Positions 1-6,241 of a stretch of DNA of 8,454 nt are shown here, in pieces. Within the stretch, counting starts at the first letter, position 1, and every line of letters starts with the position of its first letter. This DNA is from Betaproteobacteria bacterium (GTDB lineage: Bacteria; Pseudomonadota; Gammaproteobacteria; Burkholderiales; Usitatibacteraceae), in assembly GCA_003105245.1 (NCBI GenBank), contig PQAI01000150.1, positions 13,553-22,006 on the forward strand. The letters run 5' to 3'. Made by a program: the position numbers and the translations under genes. The notes beneath the pieces are model-generated. The model did not search any database. It worked only from the letters and a program-made list of their open reading frames with translations, and had not been told where the DNA came from.

Positions 1-1362
1 CTCTACCACGCCCTCGCGTCGTCGCGGCAGGTCTGGTGCGCCTTCGTGTTCGACCGCGAGATCCTCGATCCGTTGCCCGCGCGCGCCGACCGGCGCGTGG
101 AGTTCGTGCGGGAGAGCCTCGTGGAGCTTCGCGAGGCCCTGCGCCGGCGCGGCGGCGACCTGCTCGTCCTGGACGGCCGCGCGCGCGACGAGATACCGGC
201 GCTCGCCGGGCGCCTGGCGGCCGACGCCGTCTTCGCCAACGAGGACTACGAGCCGTCCGCCCTCGACCGCGACGCGGCCGTGGGCCGCGCCCTCGAGGCC
301 GGCGGACGCAGGCTCCACCTGGCCAAGGACCAGGCGATCTTCGCCCGCGACGAGATCCTGACGCGAACGGGCGGGCCCTTCTCCGTGTTCACGCCCTACA
401 AGCGCGCGTGGCTCGCGAAGGCCGACGACTACTACCTGAAGTCCTACCCCGTCGAGAGGCACGCGGCGAACCTCGCCCCGGCGGGATACGGCACGCCGGT
501 GCCGACGCTGGAGGCGCTCGGATTCGCGCCCACCGACCTCGCATCGCTGAAGGTCGCTGCCGGCATGGCGGGGGCGGAGCGCCTGTTCGCGGACTTCGAG
601 GCCCGCATGCCCCGCTACGCCGCGGCGCGCGACTTCCCCGCGGTGAAGGGCGTGTCCTACCTGTCGGTTCACAACCGCTTCGGCACGATCTCCATCCGCC
701 GGCTCGCGCGGGCTGCCTGGCTCGCCCGCGGCGAGGGGCCCGCCACGTGGCTTTCGGAGCTGGCATGGCGCGACTTCTACTTCCAGATCCTCTGGCACCA
801 TCCGCACGCGGCCACGGGCGCCTTCCGGCGCGGGTACGACGCCATCGCCTGGCCCGGGACGGATGCGCACTTCGCGGCGTGGCAGGAGGCGCGCACGGGC
901 TATCCCATCGTGGACGCGGCCATGCGCCAGCTCGAGCGCACGGGCTGGATGCACAACCGGCTGCGCATGGTCACGGCCTCCTTCCTGGTGAAGGACCTGC
1001 TCCTCGACTGGCGCCGCGGCGAGAGGCACTTCGCCGACCGGCTGCTCGACTTCGACCTCTCCGCCAACAACGGAGGCTGGCAGTGGGCGGCCTCCACCGG
1101 CTGCGACGCGCAGCCCTGGTTCCGCATCTTCAACCCGGTGGCCCAGTCGGAGCGGTTCGACCCGCAGGGCCGCTTCATCCGCCGCTACCTGCCCGAGCTC
1201 GCGCGCGTGCCCGACCGTTTCGTGCACGCGCCGTGGACCATGCCGCCGGCGGAGCAGGAGGCCGCGGGCTGCGTGATCGGGCGCGACTATCCCGCCCCGA
1301 TCGTCGACCACCCGGCGCAGCGCGAGCGGGCGCTCGCGCTTTTCAAGGCCGCGCGACCCTAG
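1..1362 (+). CDS. phrB: Deoxyribodipyrimidine (CPD class I) photolyase, 5'-truncated by window edge
   Basis: This enzyme repairs UV-induced cyclobutane pyrimidine dimers using blue light and reduced FAD in the cytoplasm. The frame is open from base 1 to the TAG at 1360-1362, giving 453 residues. The first residues (LYHALASSRQVWCAFVFDRE) match the antenna-binding Rossmann-like domain just after its usual RxDLRxHDN start, so only about 20 codons lie outside the window; the E. coli enzyme is 472 aa. The C-terminal FAD domain is unmistakable: ELAWRDFYFQIL (about 757-792), GYPIVDAAMRQLERTGWMHN (about 898-957) and NNGGWQWAASTGCDAQPWFR (about 1066-1125). The last of these holds the flavin-contacting Asn and a Trp of the electron-transfer chain. 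The GTG at 46 is an internal Val, not the start. The stop is a tandem TAGTAG (1360-1365), and the last 4 bases overlap the convergent gene. A cryptochrome is less likely given the full photolyase motif set. The antenna cofactor cannot be told. Confidence 0.96.
   Translation, partial: LYHALASSRQVWCAFVFDREILDPLPARADRRVEFVRESLVELREALRRRGGDLLVLDGRARDEIPALAGRLAADAVFANEDYEPSALDRDAAVGRALEAGGRRLHLAKDQAIFARDEILTRTGGPFSVFTPYKRAWLAKADDYYLKSYPVERHAANLAPAGYGTPVPTLEALGFAPTDLASLKVAAGMAGAERLFADFEARMPRYAAARDFPAVKGVSYLSVHNRFGTISIRRLARAAWLARGEGPATWLSELAWRDFYFQILWHHPHAATGAFRRGYDAIAWPGTDAHFAAWQEARTGYPIVDAAMRQLERTGWMHNRLRMVTASFLVKDLLLDWRRGERHFADRLLDFDLSANNGGWQWAASTGCDAQPWFRIFNPVAQSERFDPQGRFIRRYLPELARVPDRFVHAPWTMPPAEQEAAGCVIGRDYPAPIVDHPAQRERALALFKAARP
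1319..1340. terminator. Perfect 10-bp inverted repeat (hairpin) inside the photolyase 3' end
   Basis: The arms AGCGCGAGCG (1319-1328) and CGCTCGCGCT (1331-1340) are perfect reverse complements around a GG centre. On the + strand the second arm runs into TTTT (1340-1343). It lies 18 nt before the overlapping stops, so for the - strand secreted-protein mRNA it falls in the 3' untranslated region just after the stop. A role as terminator or 3'-end stabilising hairpin for the - strand transcript is inferred. Factor-independent termination on the + strand would cut the photolyase mRNA before its stop codon. In such GC-rich DNA it could also be a chance consequence of coding sequence. Confidence 0.5.
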
Positions 1363-2156
1363 TAGCGCGCGGCGGCGAAGCGCCCGTACTGGTTGCCCGA
1401 CGGCGACCAGGTCCGCAGGTAGCCCGAGAAGCCGTGCTGCGTCACCTCGAAGTCGGCGATGTCGAAGGTGCCCGACTCGCCCCCGGCGCAGGTGAACTGG
1501 CCCGCGATGCGCGCGAAGCGCCCCACCGGCGTGCGCGTGCCGCGGTACTCGCAGGTGCCCTGCGGATCCTCGATCCGCAGGAACGCGGTGCTCCCCACCA
1601 CGTGGACGAGGACCTCGGCCCCGAACTGGCGGGTGCCGTAGGGGGGGCCCTCCGGCAGGCTCTGGCGCAGGCTGAAGGAGCCGAGGTACATCGTGCCGAG
1701 ATCGGGCACCGAGAAGCTCATGCGCACCACGTCGCGCGAGAACGACACGCCCTCCGCCGTGTAGCTCAGGTTCAGCCGCGCCTCGGGACGCGGCTCGATC
1801 ACGATCTGCCCGACCGGCTGCAGGGCGACCTGCGCCGGATCGAACGGGCCGCCCAGCCAGGGCCCCGTCGCGCGGTAGAGCGTGCCGCGGAAGGCGGGGC
1901 TCCCGGAGGCGTCGAGCGCGAACACGCGGGCGTCGGAGGCGAAGTACCAGGTGGGCTTGCCGTCCGGGCCGTAGACGAAGAGGGTGACGAAGGCCGTCTC
2001 GCCCTGCTGGGCGATGTTCATGCCCCAGCCGCTCTCCTGCGGATTCCACCAGAGGTCCGAGTAGTCGTTGCCCACGGTGGCAGGCACCGTGGCCGCGCCG
2101 GCCGACAGGGCCAGCGCCGCGACGGCCGTGGCGGCCGCCGTTCGTATTGCAGTCAT
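1359..2156 (-). CDS. Secreted protein of unknown function with WWNPxESGWG motif
   Basis: I do not recognise a function for this 265-aa protein. Residues 1-26 form a signal peptide: Arg5, an Ala/Leu-rich core, and possible cleavage after residue 21 or 26. The mature start carries DLWWNPQESGWGMN (34-47), followed by TLFVYGPDGKPTWYFAS (58-74). I know this motif from uncharacterised exported proteins of beta- and gammaproteobacteria, often present in several paralogues. The C-terminal part has GTCEYRG (200-206) and GQFTCAGGESGTF (219-231), with Cys202 and Cys223 as a possible disulfide, and is probably beta-rich. I chose the ATG at 2156 because GGGAGA sits 5 nt upstream and the signal peptide then starts correctly. 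An in-frame ATG at 2174 would add six residues, and the frame stays open to 2309 without good coding character. It is divergent from the LysR gene and overlaps the photolyase stop by 4 bp (CTAG, with TAG on both strands). Confidence 0.85.
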   Translation of the reverse strand: MTAIRTAAATAVAALALSAGAATVPATVGNDYSDLWWNPQESGWGMNIAQQGETAFVTLFVYGPDGKPTWYFASDARVFALDASGSPAFRGTLYRATGPWLGGPFDPAQVALQPVGQIVIEPRPEARLNLSYTAEGVSFSRDVVRMSFSVPDLGTMYLGSFSLRQSLPEGPPYGTRQFGAEVLVHVVGSTAFLRIEDPQGTCEYRGTRTPVGRFARIAGQFTCAGGESGTFDIADFEVTQHGFSGYLRTWSPSGNQYGRFAAARY

Positions 2157-2163
2157 TGCAGTC
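2146..2163. repeat. 9-bp tandem direct repeat spanning the start codon of the secreted-protein gene
   Basis: ATTGCAGTC occurs twice head to tail (2146-2154 and 2155-2163). On the - strand this is GACTGCAAT repeated, and the ATG start codon is formed at the junction of the two copies. The unit is three codons long, so gain or loss of a copy would stay in frame and would mainly duplicate Met-Thr-Ala or remove the chosen start. It may be chance. Confidence 0.7.
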
Positions 2164-2335
2164 TCCCGATGCATGGATGGATGGCAGGATGGCCCGCCGG
2201 GCGACGCGGCGCCACGGGCGCGCGACGAAGCGCGGTTCTCGCGCCCCGAAGCGCGCCCGGAAGGGCCGCGGGAGCGCCACTGTGCCGCCACGGGCCGGCT
2301 TCGCGCCAAGACGATTCGCGTGATACCTTTTCGGC
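2157..2335. promoter_or_regulatory. Divergent intergenic region between secreted protein and LysR genes
   Basis: These 179 bp separate two divergent genes and must hold the promoters for both. Visible parts are the GGGAGA ribosome binding site of the - strand gene (2162-2167), a short ATGG repeat (2173-2184, three units, with a further ATGG at 2189-2192), and a small GCCCG/CGGGC inverted repeat (2192-2202). There is also a slightly AT-richer patch, TGATACCTTTT (2321-2331), just before the LysR start. I find no convincing sigma-70 -35/-10 pair and no clear T-N11-A dyad in a useful position. LysR regulators commonly bind such divergent regions, so control of the secreted protein by this regulator is a reasonable inference only. 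Confidence 0.5.
2162..2167 (-). promoter_or_regulatory. Ribosome binding site of the secreted-protein gene
   Basis: GGGAGA on the - strand, 5 nt before the ATG at 2156. It decides this start over the upstream in-frame ATG at 2174, which has no Shine-Dalgarno-like sequence before it. Confidence 0.65.
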
Positions 2336-3244
2336 ATGGCCCCGCGCTTCGACCTGCGCCAGCTGCGCTACTTCGTCGCCGTCGCCGACTGCGGCAGCTT
2401 CCGCGCGGCCGCCGAGCGGCTGCACGTCTCGCAGCCCCCGCTCAGCCGGCAGGTGGCCGAGCTCGAGCGCGCCCTGGGGGCGCGCCTCCTGGACCGCAGC
2501 GCTTCCGGCGTCACGCTCACGCCGCAGGGGCGAATCGCCTTCGCGCGCGCCGAGGCCCTGCTGCGCGACGCGCAGGCGCTGGGCGATGCGCTCGCCGCCG
2601 CGCGGGAACCGGCCGGCCGCGGGCTTCGCGTCGGGGTGACGATGGCGGTGACGGTCGGCGACCGCGCGCGCGTGGCGCGCGCGTGGCAACGCGCCCTGCC
2701 GGGGGTGGCGATCGAGATCGTCCCCGGCCCCTCGCGCGACCTCGTTCCGGCGCTCAAGGCGGGCCGGCTGGACTTCGCCCTCCTGGGGCTTCCCGGCAAC
2801 GTCGCCGGCCTCCAGACGCGGGAGGTGCAGTCGAGCCGCCTCGTGGCCGCGCTCCCCGCGGGGCATCGGCTGGCCCGCCGCCGCCGCGTCTCCCTCCTCG
2901 ACGTGACGGACCTGCCGCTCTTCTGGAACCCGCGGTCCTTCAATCCCGCCTACCACGACTTCTGCACGCGCCATTTCCGCGCGATCGGCTACCGGCCCCA
3001 GGTGATCACCGTGGAGCCCGGGCAGATCCAGACGCTCGAGCGCATCGCCGCGGGCGAGGGCTGGACGATCACCAACGGGGCCACGCTCGCGGTGCGCGTG
3101 AAGGGGGTGGCCTGGCGGCCGCTCGCGGAGGGCGAGGCGCTCGCGGTGCGCGTGGCGGCCGCCTGGAACGGCCCCGACGAGGACGGGCGCTTCGGGCGCC
3201 TGGCGGCCGTGGCCGCCAGGCTCCTCGAAACGGGCCGGCGTTAG
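2336..3244 (+). CDS. LysR-family transcription regulator
   Basis: This is a 302-aa DNA-binding regulator of the usual LysR length. Residues 6-65 form the winged helix-turn-helix: DLRQLRYFVAVADCGSF, AAERLHVSQPPLSRQVAELE (the recognition helix begins around 31-40) and a wing at LTPQG. A linker helix follows (about 66-90). The two-lobed effector-binding domain covers about 96-298, starting GLRVGVTMAV, with a hinge-type stretch around GRLDFALLG (143-151). The ligand cannot be read from sequence; the family acts as a tetramer sensing small metabolites. The ATG at 2336 gives the canonical N-terminus but has no clear Shine-Dalgarno sequence. The gene is divergent from the secreted-protein gene (179-bp gap), its most likely target besides itself. 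Its TAG (3242-3244) overlaps the TAA of the convergent S9 peptidase gene. Confidence 0.95.
   Translation: MAPRFDLRQLRYFVAVADCGSFRAAAERLHVSQPPLSRQVAELERALGARLLDRSASGVTLTPQGRIAFARAEALLRDAQALGDALAAAREPAGRGLRVGVTMAVTVGDRARVARAWQRALPGVAIEIVPGPSRDLVPALKAGRLDFALLGLPGNVAGLQTREVQSSRLVAALPAGHRLARRRRVSLLDVTDLPLFWNPRSFNPAYHDFCTRHFRAIGYRPQVITVEPGQIQTLERIAAGEGWTITNGATLAVRVKGVAWRPLAEGEALAVRVAAAWNGPDEDGRFGRLAAVAARLLETGRR
2665..2686 (+). repeat. 11-bp tandem direct repeat inside the LysR gene
   Basis: CGCGCGCGTGG is present twice in succession (2665-2675 and 2676-2686). It encodes part of the Arg/Ala/Val-rich helix at about residues 110-117, at the start of the effector domain. The unit is not a multiple of three, so slippage would shift the frame. 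It is probably just a by-product of GC-rich codon use. Confidence 0.6.
3198..3221. terminator. Perfect 11-bp inverted repeat (hairpin) inside the LysR 3' end
   Basis: The arms GCCTGGCGGCC (3198-3208) and GGCCGCCAGGC (3211-3221) are perfect reverse complements around a GT centre. No T-run follows on either strand. The element lies 19 nt before the overlapping stops, so it falls shortly after the stop of the - strand peptidase mRNA. A transcription-end or mRNA-stabilising hairpin for that mRNA is inferred. Its placement mirrors the repeat at 1319-1340. It encodes Arg-Leu-Ala-Ala-Val-Ala-Ala-Arg in the regulator, so coding constraint could also explain it. Confidence 0.5.
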
Positions 3245-5130
3245 CCGCCGATGTGCTTCTTCAGGAAGCGCTCCATCGCCTCGTAGAACTCGAAGCGGTT
3301 CTCCTCGTTGCGGAAGCCGTGGCCCTCGTTGTCCTTCACGAGGTACTCGACCTCGACGCCGCGCTTCCTCATCGCCTCGACCATCTGGTCGGACTCGCTC
3401 TTCACCACGCGCGGGTCCTTGGCGCCCTGGGCGATGAGCAACGGCGCCTTGATCCTGTCGGCGTGGAACACCGGGGAGGCGGCCTTGAGCATCGCCTCGT
3501 CCTTCTCCATGTGGCCCACCATCTCCTGGAGCATCTCGAGGTAGGGCTTCCAGTAGGGCGGAATGGCCTTGAGGAACGTGAGCAGGTTGGACACGCCCAC
3601 GTAGTCCACGCCGGCGGCGTAGAGGTCCGGCGTGAATGCGAGACCCGCCAGCGTGGTATAGCCGCCGTAGCTTCCCCCGTAGATCGCGACGCGCTTCGGA
3701 TCGGCGATGCCCTCCTTGACCAGCCACTGGACGCCGTCGGTCACGTCGTCCTGCATCGCCCGGCCCCACTGCTTGAAGGAGGCCTCCCAGAACTTGCGTC
3801 CGTAGCCGGTGGAGCCGCGGAAGTTCATCTGGAAGACGGCGTAGCCGCGGTTGGCCAGGAACTGGACCTCGGGGTTGAAGCGCCAGGAGTCGCGGTACCA
3901 CGGGCCGCCGTGGGGGTTCACCACCACCGGCAGGTTCTTCGCCGCCACGCCCCGGGGCAGGGTCAGGTAGCCGTGGATCGTGAGCCCGTCGCGCGAGGTG
4001 TACTTCACCGGCTTCATCTCCGCGAGCTCCTGCTCCGGCAGCCAGGGCGAGATGTCGGCCAGGAAGTCGAGCTTGCCGGTGGCCTTGTCGAACACGTAGC
4101 GCTTGCCGCGCGTGCGGTCGCTCGTGGTCGCGACGATGTACTTGTCCTCGGCCCGGTTGCGCGAGACGAAGGAGATCTCGTAGCCCGGCAGCTTCGCCTG
4201 CACCGCGGCGAACATCTCCTCGGTCTCCTTGTCCAGGAACTTGCGCTCGTCCTTCCACGTGGTGTAGTTGGCCGTCGTGAGCACCTTGCGCTTGCGCGAC
4301 CAGCCGAGCTGGGAGACGTCGACGTCGGAGTGCTCGAAGACGAGCTCGGTCTCCTTCGCCGTGGCGGGGTCGAAGACGAAGAACGCGGCCTTGTCGCGGC
4401 CGCGGTTGGAGGCCACGTAGAGGCGCTTGTTGTCGAACGTGAAGAGCAGCGGAAAGAGCGTCTCGCGGAAGTTCGTCGTGAGGATGGACTTGAAGGGATC
4501 CTCCTCGCGCTCGCGGTACAGGAGCGACTGGTTCACGCCGTCGGTGGTGAGGGCCACGCGCAGCTTGCCGTCGTGGTCGGTCATCCACCCGGTGATGTTG
4601 CCCGGGTTCTGGGCGATGAGCTTCTCCTCGCCCGTCTTCACGTTGACGCGGAAGACGTCGAAGACGCGCGCGTCGCGGCGGTTGTGGGAGAGGATCACGT
4701 GGTCGGGATCGTCCTCGAGGATGTCCACGACGTTCGCCTTCACCTTCTCGCCCGGCGTGAGGTCCTTGAGGTCGCCGCCCGAGAGGTCCACGGAGACGAC
4801 GTGGAAGTTCTCGTCGCCGCCGAAGTCCTTGGCGTAGATGATGCGCTCGCCCTTCCAGCCGTAGCCCGCGAGGTCGCGCGCCGTCTCCGCCGTCACGCGC
4901 TTCGCCTCGCCTCCCGCGAAGGGACGGACGTACACGTTCAGGCGCCGCTCCCACGGCGCGAGCCAGGAGAGGTACTTGCCGTCCGGCGAGATCTGGTGCG
5001 CGGCCTGCTCCGGGTTGCGGAAGAAGTCGCGCATGGGGACCGTCTTGGCCGGGGCGCTCAGGGCCGGGACCGGGGCCAGGGCCGCGGCGGCCACGGCCAC
5101 CGCGGCCGCGAGGGACTTCACGAGGGACAT
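3241..5130 (-). CDS. Exported S9-family serine peptidase (prolyl oligopeptidase / acylaminoacyl-peptidase type)
   Basis: This 629-aa hydrolase is predicted to cleave short peptides outside the cytoplasm. Residues 1-25 are a signal peptide (Lys5, Ala/Val core, likely cleavage after ALSA, about residue 25 or 26). Residues about 40-370 hold WD-like repeats of a beta-propeller, for example ISPDGKYLSWLAP (47-59). The alpha/beta hydrolase domain runs from about 375 to the end. The oxyanion-hole segment is NPHGGP (405-410), the nucleophile Ser487 lies in GGSYGGY, Asp572 in AKDPRVV, and His604 in NEGHGF. The catalytic triad is therefore complete. Exact substrate preference (dipeptidyl-, oligo- or acylaminoacyl-peptidase) cannot be decided, but the length fits the S9C-like group. 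The ATG at 5130 is preceded by AAGGAG at good spacing. The gene follows the TonB-like gene after 140 bp on the same strand, so it may have its own promoter, receive readthrough, or both. Confidence 0.95.
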   Translation of the reverse strand: MSLVKSLAAAVAVAAAALAPVPALSAPAKTVPMRDFFRNPEQAAHQISPDGKYLSWLAPWERRLNVYVRPFAGGEAKRVTAETARDLAGYGWKGERIIYAKDFGGDENFHVVSVDLSGGDLKDLTPGEKVKANVVDILEDDPDHVILSHNRRDARVFDVFRVNVKTGEEKLIAQNPGNITGWMTDHDGKLRVALTTDGVNQSLLYREREEDPFKSILTTNFRETLFPLLFTFDNKRLYVASNRGRDKAAFFVFDPATAKETELVFEHSDVDVSQLGWSRKRKVLTTANYTTWKDERKFLDKETEEMFAAVQAKLPGYEISFVSRNRAEDKYIVATTSDRTRGKRYVFDKATGKLDFLADISPWLPEQELAEMKPVKYTSRDGLTIHGYLTLPRGVAAKNLPVVVNPHGGPWYRDSWRFNPEVQFLANRGYAVFQMNFRGSTGYGRKFWEASFKQWGRAMQDDVTDGVQWLVKEGIADPKRVAIYGGSYGGYTTLAGLAFTPDLYAAGVDYVGVSNLLTFLKAIPPYWKPYLEMLQEMVGHMEKDEAMLKAASPVFHADRIKAPLLIAQGAKDPRVVKSESDQMVEAMRKRGVEVEYLVKDNEGHGFRNEENRFEFYEAMERFLKKHIGG

Positions 5131-5135
5131 GGGTT

Positions 5136-5141
5136 CTCCTT
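5136..5141 (-). promoter_or_regulatory. Ribosome binding site of the S9 peptidase gene
   Basis: AAGGAG on the - strand, 5 nt before the ATG at 5130. This is the strongest Shine-Dalgarno sequence in the window and confirms the signal-peptide start. Confidence 0.8.
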
Positions 5142-5270
5142 TTGGGGGACGGGTTGGGACTTCCGGCGGGATCGGCCGGCACGGAAGCGACGTTGCGGCA
5201 ATGGGGCGCGATTGTCGCGGATCGGGCGACGAAATGCACGCCCCGGGGTGCGAAACGGCGGCGAAGGGGC
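5142..5270 (-). promoter_or_regulatory. Spacer between TonB-like and S9 peptidase genes, possible peptidase promoter
   Basis: This stretch holds no gene that I can support. Read on the - strand it contains GACAAT (4 of 6 matches to a -10 box), 16 nt after TGCATT, which is a poor -35. The GACAAT overlaps a small dyad, CGCGA-TTG-TCGCG on the + strand (5207-5219). I see no strong terminator after the TonB-like stop at 5271, so readthrough into the peptidase gene remains possible. Confidence 0.25.
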
Positions 5271-6185
5271 CTATTCGGCCGACAGCTGGTCGGACCGGGT
5301 GAAGGTCCAGGTGCGGGTGATGTAGAGGATGTCCGTATCGGCGCGGATCGCGTCCGGGAAGCGGTCGAAGGGCGCGGCGAGGCGCACGATGCGAAGCGCG
5401 GCCTGGTCGAGCACCTTCTGGCCCGAGGAGCGGTTGATCTCGACGGACTCCACCTCGCCGTCGGGCTTGAGGCCCACGGTGAGCTGCAGCGACCCGTAGA
5501 GCTTGCGGCGGCGGGCCTCCTCGGGATAGTTGAGGTTTCCCACGCGCTCGATCTTCAGCCGCCAGTTGTCCACGTACATCGCGAAGCGGTACTCGGCCGC
5601 GCGGGCGCCCACGAACTTCTTGCGCGGGCGCTCCTGGTAGGCCTGGTAGTCGCGGCGGATCTGCGCCTCCAGGCGCTGGATCTCCAGGCTCTTCTCGATC
5701 AGGTCCTGGGCCGTCTTGTCGGAGGCTTCCTTGCGGTCGGTGACCGGGTCTGACGGGGCGACCGCCGCCTGCGACTTGAGCCGGGTCATGAGCTCGGCGG
5801 CCTCGCGCTCGAGCTGCTGCACGCGGGTCTGCGCCTGCTTGAGCTCGGGGGCGCTCTCCCGGCTTTCCATGACCGGGAAGGGGCTGGAGGCGCGGCGCTT
5901 CTGGTCGGTGTTGCCGCCGCCGTCGAGGTTGGCCTGCGCCAGCGCGTCCGCCTTCTCGGGCCGGGTGGCCGATTTCGCGTTCACCAGCACGACGTCGAGC
6001 ACGTTGTGCGGCGCCGGCATCCCGCGCGGATCGGGCACCTTGAAGCCCAGCCCGACGATGGCGAAGGCGTGGAAGGCGATGGAGCCCACGAGCGCCACCT
6101 GCATGGAGGCGACGAGGCCGAACCGCTCGAGGAGGTAGTCGGAGAAACGCAGGAGCGCGTCGGGGGGAGTCTGCCTCAGTTGCAT
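5271..6185 (-). CDS. TonB-family energy-transducer-like protein with coiled-coil linker
   Basis: This 304-aa inner-membrane protein has TonB architecture. TonB proteins pass proton-motive energy from ExbBD to outer-membrane transporters, though some family members do other envelope jobs. A short cytoplasmic N-terminus is followed by one membrane helix (about 28-48, MQVALVGSIAFHAFAIVGLG) and VPDPRG. A charged, Gln/Glu/Arg-rich region at about 113-185 is predicted by eye to be coiled coil. The C-terminal TonB domain covers about 203-296: YVDNWRLKIERVGNLNYPEEA, GSLQLTVGLKPDGEVESVEI, and an ILYITRTWTF final strand. A long Pro-Lys/Glu-Pro linker is missing. No exbB or exbD gene is in view. The ATG at 6185 lies 56 bp after the RNase stop and lacks a clear Shine-Dalgarno sequence. 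The frame is open far upstream into the RNase gene, but the membrane-helix position and the lack of another in-frame ATG support this start. Confidence 0.9.
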   Translation of the reverse strand: MQLRQTPPDALLRFSDYLLERFGLVASMQVALVGSIAFHAFAIVGLGFKVPDPRGMPAPHNVLDVVLVNAKSATRPEKADALAQANLDGGGNTDQKRRASSPFPVMESRESAPELKQAQTRVQQLEREAAELMTRLKSQAAVAPSDPVTDRKEASDKTAQDLIEKSLEIQRLEAQIRRDYQAYQERPRKKFVGARAAEYRFAMYVDNWRLKIERVGNLNYPEEARRRKLYGSLQLTVGLKPDGEVESVEINRSSGQKVLDQAALRIVRLAAPFDRFPDAIRADTDILYITRTWTFTRSDQLSAE

Positions 6186-6241
6186 CGGCAGGCGCGGGGT
6201 CGCTCGGGCGTGCGGAACATGAGCCCGAATGATAGCAGCGC

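Noticed and set aside
46..48. GTG as start of the photolyase
   Set aside because: The frame continues to base 1 with residues matching the conserved photolyase N-terminal domain, so the real start lies outside the window.
2157..2309. N-terminal extension of the secreted protein to position 2309
   Set aside because: It would put 51 Arg/Ser/Pro-rich residues before a clean signal peptide. The ATG at 2156 has a good ribosome binding site.
36..2639. Stop-free + strand frame of over 860 codons across the photolyase and LysR genes
   Set aside because: Its translation is Arg/Ala/Pro/Gly-rich low complexity with no family motif; real genes occupy the other frames. Long spurious frames are expected at this GC content.
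2153..5239. Stop-free - strand frame of over 1000 codons overlapping the S9 peptidase
   Set aside because: Overlaps the peptidase in a shifted frame and gives Arg/Gly/Pro-rich sequence, while the peptidase frame has a complete catalytic triad and ribosome binding site.
2068..5325. Stop-free + strand frame of over 1000 codons opposite the S9 peptidase
   Set aside because: Mostly a codon-position mirror of the peptidase gene, rich in Val/His/Leu/Arg with no recognisable domain.
6204..6228. TCGGGC/GCCCGA stem with a 13-nt loop between the RNase and TonB-like genes as a terminator
   Set aside because: Only 6 bp of stem, a large loop and no T-run, in DNA where such matches are common by chance.
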